From: Patescibacteria group bacterium
Lineage (GTDB): Bacteria; Patescibacteriota; Microgenomatia; Daviesbacterales; UBA10151
Direction of reading: 5' to 3'
DNA: 30,160 bases
Assembly: GCA_018817205.1 (NCBI GenBank)
Contig: JAHIUE010000043.1
Location: 1 to 30,160, forward strand
Shown here: in pieces, positions 24,631 to 30,160 of the stretch
Layout of the letters: each line of letters opens with the position of its first letter
Numbering within the stretch: position 1 is the first letter of the stretch
Notes under the pieces: model-generated
Told to the model about the DNA's origin: nothing
The model's input: the letters and a program-made list of their open reading frames with translations, nothing else
The model's database searches: none
Position numbers and translations under genes: made by a program

Positions 24631-26253
24631 ATGAATAAACATTCAAAGTATGGATCAAAAAATAACTTTATGTATTTATTTTTTTTAATCTTTACTACAA
24701 TCTCAGTTAGTCTCTATACCTTCTATTCTTCCTTTAACCTTTCTCTATTTGGAGATTCTTGGCTCATTTTTTGGAGATATGAGAGAATGGTAGGCCAGTT
24801 TTCCATAGGGGTTTGGGATCACCTAACTTATTTTTTCACTCTTTTTGGTTCTCAGGATATTATTAATGGATTTTTGTTTAAAATTTACCACTATAATTCT
24901 TCGCCCTATTACATAATCTCATACTTATTTAGACTTCTAGCCTCCTTTTCCCTTTATCCCTTAGCTTCCTATTTGACTGGAAATAAACTAGCTTCTTTCT
25001 TTGCTGTTCTTTTTTTCTCTGTAACTACTATTGGTCTTCAAACAACTGACTGGGTCTTTCATATGCCCACGTATTTAGTAGTGTGCTTTTTTAATTTATT
25101 TCTATATTACTTTCTAAAATCAAGGGATAGTTACCAAATTAAATGGGTAGTTTTTTTTACTACACTTTTTTTTGCCACTATAGTTATTTATCCTATACGA
25201 TCAATGAGCGTTGTTCCTTTCATTATTATGATAGAAATTTTTTGGTTAATAGAGCATAGGACTTTTGCAATTTTTAAAAAAGTAGTTATTAGATTAACAA
25301 TAATTTTATTAATCTACCTAATTTTGTTAACCCAGACCAACTTATTTTCTCCCCCAAATGATTGGGACAATCAAACTATCACTAATTCCGCTCAAGTATT
25401 AACAAACGGAACCCTAGCTAGTTTCAAAACAGGATACAATTTAATTCAAAAAGGACAAGCAGCTTTTCTTCTTAACCCGATTACTGCATTAGGAGGAATG
25501 ATCATCCCAAATATTTCAGTAAGTAATAATAATAAAGCGTTATCAACATTTATCGGAACCTTAATCATTATTTTTTGGATTTTACTTATAATTTTACATA
25601 GAAAATCTAAAATTTTTGATGCGCTAATTATTTCTTTAGTTTGGACCTTTTTTTCTTTTCTTATACCATGGATGAGACCAGAGTATTTAACATCTATATT
25701 ACTTACTGATAATAGATATTTAATACTTCCTGCAATTGGGATTAGTTTATTGTTTGCAAGCCTTATTAGCTTAAAGATAGATAAAAGAGTAAAAAACATA
25801 CTTTTTACTTTACTAGCTTTACTATTGGTTTTAAATATATATTCAACAAAGTCTTATTTTAACAACTTAGAAAATATAAGAAGTCAACAACTTTATGATA
25901 AAATTTGGTCACAGCTTCCCGAATTTAAAAATATTGGTAAAACAGAAGGACCTTTGGTATTCTACTTTACAGGTGAGCGGGGAGACATTATACATAATGT
26001 GTTGGTGTTTGGATTACCTTCTAAACTACAATTGATCCACAATATATCAGATTTTAAAACAGTTGTAACTATGGGTAGTTTTGAGGAGCTAATCTCTGCG
26101 GTCAAGGATGGCAAATCTCTCACAAGATTCAGCGTCTTACCAAAACCTCTACCTGTTGAAAATATTTATAGTTTTAATCTTGAAGGAACAGATAGATTAG
26201 TAAATACAAGTGAAATTACAAGGAGAAATATTATGCAAGTTTTAACACCATAA
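24631..26253 (+). CDS. Multi-TM GT-C-like protein, paralog D (540 aa)
   Basis: It is the shorter and more diverged member of the set. The first loop reads LFGDSWLIFW (39-48), keeping only one aspartate. About ten TM segments follow, with NPITALGGMI and RYLILPAIGISL in the positions of the paralog motifs. A soluble tail of about 120 residues ends ENIYSFNLEGTDRLVN. The loss of the second acidic residue could mean altered activity or a non-catalytic role. Third-position composition looks more A/T-rich than its neighbours by eye. Its stop lies 2 bp from the convergent gene at 26256. Confidence 0.72.
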   Translation: MNKHSKYGSKNNFMYLFFLIFTTISVSLYTFYSSFNLSLFGDSWLIFWRYERMVGQFSIGVWDHLTYFFTLFGSQDIINGFLFKIYHYNSSPYYIISYLFRLLASFSLYPLASYLTGNKLASFFAVLFFSVTTIGLQTTDWVFHMPTYLVVCFFNLFLYYFLKSRDSYQIKWVVFFTTLFFATIVIYPIRSMSVVPFIIMIEIFWLIEHRTFAIFKKVVIRLTIILLIYLILLTQTNLFSPPNDWDNQTITNSAQVLTNGTLASFKTGYNLIQKGQAAFLLNPITALGGMIIPNISVSNNNKALSTFIGTLIIIFWILLIILHRKSKIFDALIISLVWTFFSFLIPWMRPEYLTSILLTDNRYLILPAIGISLLFASLISLKIDKRVKNILFTLLALLLVLNIYSTKSYFNNLENIRSQQLYDKIWSQLPEFKNIGKTEGPLVFYFTGERGDIIHNVLVFGLPSKLQLIHNISDFKTVVTMGSFEELISAVKDGKSLTRFSVLPKPLPVENIYSFNLEGTDRLVNTSEITRRNIMQVLTP

Positions 26254-26255
26254 AA

Positions 26256-26465
26256 TCACTTAGTTTCATAAGATAAAACTAAGCCGACAATAAAAAAAAT
26301 AAAGCTTGTTCTCATCAAAAATTCAGAAATATCATTTAAGGTAAGGACTCTTAACAATGCTCCAATAATAAAGATATAAAGGGCTGGTTTAAGATAAAAA
26401 ATATCTTTCTTTTTTTGAATCCGTTGAAAAATAATTATTAAAACTAATATAAACCAATAAATCAT
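26256..26465 (-). CDS. Small membrane protein (69 aa) downstream of the 735-aa AftD/YfhO-like gene
   Basis: It starts MIYWFILVLIII and has two to three hydrophobic segments. It aligns with residues about 33-105 of the 105-aa protein at 4398-4715 (MIYW, then ALL, I-x-E, SF, GL and a final lysine). It begins 1 nt after the stop of the 735-aa gene and has the best Shine-Dalgarno in the window (AAGGAG), lying within the last codons of that gene. Conserved pairing with a giant GT-C-like protein at a second locus supports a real gene and a shared function, which is unknown. Confidence 0.75.
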   Translation of the reverse strand: MIYWFILVLIIIFQRIQKKKDIFYLKPALYIFIIGALLRVLTLNDISEFLMRTSFIFFIVGLVLSYETK

Positions 26466-26466
26466 T

Positions 26467-28674
26467 TTAACTCCTTTTTATCTTAATTTTTCTTGATACT
26501 AACAGTATAAATATTCCAGCTAACAACATATAAGAAATAACTGATATCTTTTCGCCTAATTCCAATAATTTCTGAGGCAAGTACTCAATAATAAGGTCAA
26601 ACTCCCCTGTTTTATCAATTAACCAACCATTAGCGTAAAAATTGCCTCTGAAATGCTTATCTATCCTATTATCCCGATAAGATGCTTGCCAGGCATTATT
26701 AAACAGTTCTGAAAACACCAGAACAAATGACGATTGTGCACCCGAAACATGTACTTTATATCTGGCAGGGTTAATTTTCTCATAAGATATTTCAGGCAAT
26801 TTAACATCCTGCAACTGTAGGTTTTCCTGTTCATCCACCAATACGTCTCCCTGTAACACATCAACTGATAATAATTCCACTACTTCTTGAGACGGGCTAT
26901 TGATAATTTTGTTAGCCGGATAAAAAGTCCTGTCCTGCCATTTTAAATTCTCCCAAAATGTCAGTTGTCCGAAAAGGGCCACCTTTTTTATTTCATCATT
27001 CTTTTCTCTACTTGCCAGATTTTTATCTATTGCAGCCGGATCCTCCATTTTCCTTAGTTCAAAATTAATATCATGACGGACAAAAAGAAACCTAGCATTT
27101 AAAGCGTTTGCTAGCTTTAGGAAATCATCTTGCGTGAGCAAAGTTTCTTGGATCTGCGGAACCAGTGTATGATAATATGGAACTGCTGTATTATGAAGTA
27201 TACCCGGTGTAGAAAATAGGGCGGATGATAATTCCACACCAGAATAACCTTTTTCCCAATTGTAAGTAATGCCTTCATCTCCTAAAGGAAAACCTATAAA
27301 ACGGAAGTTTTCCCCTTGGCTACTAAGCCACTGATCAGCTTCTTGGTAATATTCAGGAACCTGCACCTTATATCCTATTTGAGGATTATTCGCCGGTGAT
27401 TCAGGCGAGGTAAACACCAATCCCGTATAAAATGGAAATCCCCACATAACTGCAATGAAACCTAAGAAAGTAATATATAAAAGCTGCCTAAATTTAGGAA
27501 GTTGTTGAGAAAGGTTGAATACACTGTAACCTATCAATAATGAAGCTGATAAGGATAAAATGAAGGAGGCTTTCTCAAAAGGGTTACGAAAAACTTGTAA
27601 ATAAGGGACATTAGCAAAGATGAATTGATAAATTTCTCCAAAGGGAGGGTTTATTCCTTTTGCCAAATATATACTTATAAAAAACAAACCCCCTAAAATC
27701 AATATCGAACTGTTTTTAATACCTTTAATAATTGCATAAAGTATACCCGCTATGATCAAATACGAAATTACAATAAAGGGCGGTAAATGAAATATTCTAA
27801 CCCAATAGAGAGAATTTTCATTAACAAACGAAGCGTTCGTCAAACTGAAAACATCAGTTAAATTACCCATTTTCTTACTTAAAACATCTAGGGTACCCAA
27901 ATTACCGGATATATCAAAGTTAAGGACTGATGAATTAATATTATTAAACAAATTAAAACTGGCTAACTGACTTATCCACCAAATATTAGTAAAAGAAAAT
28001 AGTAACAGACTTAATAAGAAATATTTTATGTAAAATAACTTCCCAGGTAACTGCCTATGCGTTAAAAAGAACAACAAAGTTATGAAAAAGAAAAATATCC
28101 ACAACAAAATATCAAACGCCAAATAAGTAAAAGCGAAACTATAAAGAGGCAATATTAAAACTAGAATAAAAGGCCAAAGATAGCTCCTCCTATTTAATCC
28201 TCTTACGAATATAAAAGTTGCAATTGGTAGTAAACCAAAAGAAAAAATGTAATCAGTTAAAAATCTATTCCAAACATTCACTAAAGATAAAGGATTAAAC
28301 CAATAAAATAAAACAGAAAGCAAAGCATACTTTGAGGATAAATGAGGGAAAAATTCCCTAACTAGCAGATAAATCCCTGTTCCTGCGCTGACCAGGATAA
28401 ACCAAAAAACAATAGCCTGAATTAAGAAATTAGCCAAACCCAACTGATGTAAAAATGTTAGCGCCTCGTATGTAGGCCGACCGGCAGTTAAGTTAATTGT
28501 GACTCTTCCCAATCCCGGATGCTCCATCCAGGCAAATTGAGATTCCGGCAAGAAACGCGAGATGTTATAAAAAATTAGGCTATCTTCGGCAGTTCCCATA
28601 ATATGGCCATCCCTAAACCATATTGTAACTAAAATTACAGCTGCTACCAGAATAAAAATAATAGTCTTCTTCAT
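26467..28674 (-). CDS. AftD/YfhO-like GT-C membrane protein (735 aa)
   Basis: WFRDGHIMGTAE (19-30), YWFNPLSLVNVWNR (124-137), FRNPFEKASF (362-371) and EKGYSGVELS (474-483) all have equivalents in the 1175-aa protein. So do NPARYKVHVS (635-644) and ANGWLIDK (681-688). It lacks the 430-residue insert and so represents the minimal form. About 12 TM segments occupy residues 1-420, with a soluble domain and a last TM at about 710-727. The most likely role is transfer of a sugar from a lipid carrier outside the membrane; substrate unknown. It overlaps the Gfo/Idh/MocA gene upstream by 4 nt (ATGA). Confidence 0.78.
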   Translation of the reverse strand: MKKTIIFILVAAVILVTIWFRDGHIMGTAEDSLIFYNISRFLPESQFAWMEHPGLGRVTINLTAGRPTYEALTFLHQLGLANFLIQAIVFWFILVSAGTGIYLLVREFFPHLSSKYALLSVLFYWFNPLSLVNVWNRFLTDYIFSFGLLPIATFIFVRGLNRRSYLWPFILVLILPLYSFAFTYLAFDILLWIFFFFITLLFFLTHRQLPGKLFYIKYFLLSLLLFSFTNIWWISQLASFNLFNNINSSVLNFDISGNLGTLDVLSKKMGNLTDVFSLTNASFVNENSLYWVRIFHLPPFIVISYLIIAGILYAIIKGIKNSSILILGGLFFISIYLAKGINPPFGEIYQFIFANVPYLQVFRNPFEKASFILSLSASLLIGYSVFNLSQQLPKFRQLLYITFLGFIAVMWGFPFYTGLVFTSPESPANNPQIGYKVQVPEYYQEADQWLSSQGENFRFIGFPLGDEGITYNWEKGYSGVELSSALFSTPGILHNTAVPYYHTLVPQIQETLLTQDDFLKLANALNARFLFVRHDINFELRKMEDPAAIDKNLASREKNDEIKKVALFGQLTFWENLKWQDRTFYPANKIINSPSQEVVELLSVDVLQGDVLVDEQENLQLQDVKLPEISYEKINPARYKVHVSGAQSSFVLVFSELFNNAWQASYRDNRIDKHFRGNFYANGWLIDKTGEFDLIIEYLPQKLLELGEKISVISYMLLAGIFILLVSRKIKIKRS
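26471..26476 (-). promoter_or_regulatory. Shine-Dalgarno AAGGAG for the 69-aa small membrane protein
   Basis: AAGGAG reads on the minus strand 5 nt before the ATG at 26465, inside the last codons of the 735-aa gene. It stands out because most starts in this window lack such a site. Confidence 0.7.
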
Positions 28675-29633
28675 TGGCAGATAATCTTTGAAACGGTTTT
28701 TTCAACAGCATCTAGTATCTTAATAGTGTTAATAGCTTCGTCTACATTGGGTATTGGCCAATAAGAATTTCTTTTACCCAACAAATAGTCATCAATTATT
28801 TTTACTTCTAAAGCGGTAGTATGAGTTTGAGTATTTAGGAATTTAGTGGATCGAGGCTTTCTGTTTCCTATCTCGTAAAATAAAAGTTTATCTAGTTTAT
28901 TATGACTTACTAGTTTCCCTTTATCTCCTCCAACAATTAAATCTGTTCCATTCACCGGCCTAGAAGAAATAGCATCTAATTTAATGCTCCCCATTATTCC
29001 TGAAGAAAACTTTATAGATATTTGATAATTTAATATATTTTCTGAAGATGCCTTGATATTGACTATTTCTTCGTCTGCTATCCAGCAAGCAAGATCAACA
29101 GCATGAGAACCGGCAATATAAAGGAAGTCTTGGTTTTTTCTCAATGGAGCTCTTTGTTGATACTGAAGTCTATCATGAAGATATGTTGTTTCAATTTTCT
29201 TAATAGTCCCAAGATCACCTACTAAGACACGTTTCTTTATTTCTGCAAATGTTGGGGTAAGTCGATAGTTTTGGCCAATAATCAATAAGCAGTTATATTT
29301 GTGTGCTAATTTCTGCAAAAATAAAGCATCCTCAAGGTTAGTTGTAAAAGATTTTTCACAAAGGACTGCCTTTCCTTTTTTGAGCGCCATAGCTACATAT
29401 TCAGTATGTTTATCGTCAGGAGTACAAACATGAACTAAATTAGACCACTCTATTGCTTCCTCTAAGTTATCAAAGATAATAACATTATCCTGTTTACCTA
29501 TAGGGTCTGTCTTTTTAAAATTTAAACTATATACTCCAGTTTGAAATCCTAATTTCAGTTGTGCTTCTAAGTGCCTTTTTCCTGCAACACCAAGCCCGAT
29601 TATAAGAGGTTTAATTATTTTTAATTTATTCAT
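28671..29633 (-). CDS. Gfo/Idh/MocA-family NAD(P)-dependent oxidoreductase (320 aa)
   Basis: The N-terminal Rossmann motif is PLIIGLGVAGKRH (9-21). The family EKP motif appears as EKS (93-95). The C-terminal domain starts with an inserted beta region and contains AGSHAVDLACWI (174-185) with H177 and D180, the usual catalytic-type residues. Members oxidise or reduce sugar hydroxyl/keto groups, often at C3 of UDP-sugars in glycan loci; the substrate here cannot be read. It overlaps the neighbours on both sides (8 nt upstream as ATGAATAA, 4 nt downstream), so it is translated with the 735-aa membrane protein. Confidence 0.87.
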   Translation of the reverse strand: MNKLKIIKPLIIGLGVAGKRHLEAQLKLGFQTGVYSLNFKKTDPIGKQDNVIIFDNLEEAIEWSNLVHVCTPDDKHTEYVAMALKKGKAVLCEKSFTTNLEDALFLQKLAHKYNCLLIIGQNYRLTPTFAEIKKRVLVGDLGTIKKIETTYLHDRLQYQQRAPLRKNQDFLYIAGSHAVDLACWIADEEIVNIKASSENILNYQISIKFSSGIMGSIKLDAISSRPVNGTDLIVGGDKGKLVSHNKLDKLLFYEIGNRKPRSTKFLNTQTHTTALEVKIIDDYLLGKRNSYWPIPNVDEAINTIKILDAVEKTVSKIICQ

Positions 29634-30160
29634 TATCGTCCTTGTTGACCAATCCGTATAATTGACATAGATGAAGAAATCGTTCCGGTCGTGCTAACAA
29701 TCTTTCTACAGTTTTTCTTTGGGGGTTAGGTATTACTACAGTTTCTCCGTTCCGTGTCTCAGTCACAGAAGGTTCAATGCTTAAAATGCTTCCTGCCAAA
29801 TATTTATATGCCGGACTGATTGGTAAAAATTCATCCTTGTCTGGCTCTTTGTGAAAAAGCTTACGAATTAGATCATTAGATTCTTTTTTAGCTTTTTCTG
29901 ACGGACAATTTGATTGTATATTAAATCTTAGCCATTCATGAAAATTTGAGGGCTCAATTCCTAAATGACCACATAACTGCTGTATTCTTTCTTTACCCCA
30001 GTCTCTCATCTCAAGCCACTCCGCTTTAGTAAATTTATAGGGACTATTAGGATTGTTTACGTGTCTTGCAATTAAATCCTCAAAGCGTTTGTCTATTGGA
30101 ACAATTGTCCCGGCAACTGACCAAGTAGCAAGCTGCCACATTGCAACAGTCCAATCAATT
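29626..30160 (-). CDS. Unrecognised soluble protein, probably truncated by the window edge
   Basis: The frame runs from the right edge to the TAA at 29626-29628. An internal ATG at 30141 would give 171 aa. The codons before it (ending D-W-T-V-A-M-W-Q-L) stay open to the edge and read like coding sequence, so the true start may lie outside. No membrane segment or family motif is recognised. Visible features are tryptophan-rich segments near the start, a charged helix-rich middle, and a C-terminal RKTVERLLARPERFLHLCQLYGL-like helix (broken here as RKTVERLLAR and PERFLHLCQ). It overlaps the Gfo/Idh/MocA gene by 8 nt, suggesting a linked role. Confidence 0.6.
   Translation of the reverse strand, partial: IDWTVAMWQLATWSVAGTIVPIDKRFEDLIARHVNNPNSPYKFTKAEWLEMRDWGKERIQQLCGHLGIEPSNFHEWLRFNIQSNCPSEKAKKESNDLIRKLFHKEPDKDEFLPISPAYKYLAGSILSIEPSVTETRNGETVVIPNPQRKTVERLLARPERFLHLCQLYGLVNKDDNE

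Overview
The window is a densely packed, AT-rich stretch (about one third G+C by eye) from a bacterium that is probably a member of the Candidate Phyla Radiation (Patescibacteria), with a Microgenomates-like group the best guess. The reasons are the compact layout with no intergenic gap above about 105 bp, many overlapping genes, few Shine-Dalgarno sequences, and large polytopic membrane proteins with low-complexity hydrophobic segments. The standard code fits: TGA is used as a stop. No rRNA, tRNA, CRISPR array or transposase was found. The taxonomic call is inference.

Almost every gene belongs to surface-glycan assembly. The left part (69-9097) holds two very large GT-C/YfhO-like or AftD-like membrane proteins (886 and 1175 aa), each coupled to a tiny membrane protein, a PMT-like GT-C protein with an apparent 5' frameshift, and a GT2 glycosyltransferase. 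A short plus-strand pair follows (9203-10935): a SAM methyltransferase and a GtrB/DPM-like polyprenyl-phosphate glycosyltransferase.

The middle (10927-17620, minus strand) is a tight seven-gene operon for an unusual sugar nucleotide: UDP-HexNAc dehydrogenase-like protein, N-formyltransferase, perosamine-synthetase-like aminotransferase, DPM1-like GT2, GDP-mannose mannosyl hydrolase-like Nudix protein, extended SDR and a sugar C-methyltransferase. The per-like, formyltransferase and gmm-like trio suggests an N-formylated 4-amino-4,6-dideoxyhexose such as N-formylperosamine. The required 4,6-dehydratase is not in the window.

The right part (17644-26253) carries four paralogous multi-TM putative glycosyltransferases in alternating orientation plus one GT4 enzyme. 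They share N-terminal acidic motifs, a mid-protein FGS-type motif and a C-terminal signature N-F-Y-A-F-x4-N-R-D. The end (26256-30160) holds a third AftD/YfhO-like protein with its own small membrane partner, a Gfo/Idh/MocA oxidoreductase and an unrecognised ORF reaching the window edge.

A working model, inferred: cytoplasmic enzymes make modified nucleotide sugars, the DPM/GtrB-type enzymes move sugars onto polyprenyl phosphate, and the eight GT-C-like membrane proteins use those lipid-linked sugars outside the membrane to decorate a surface polymer or glycoprotein. The most interesting points are the small membrane proteins repeatedly coupled to the giant ones, the paralogous GT-C set with its C-terminal signature, and consensus -10 boxes only 6-9 nt before start codons, which implies leaderless mRNAs.
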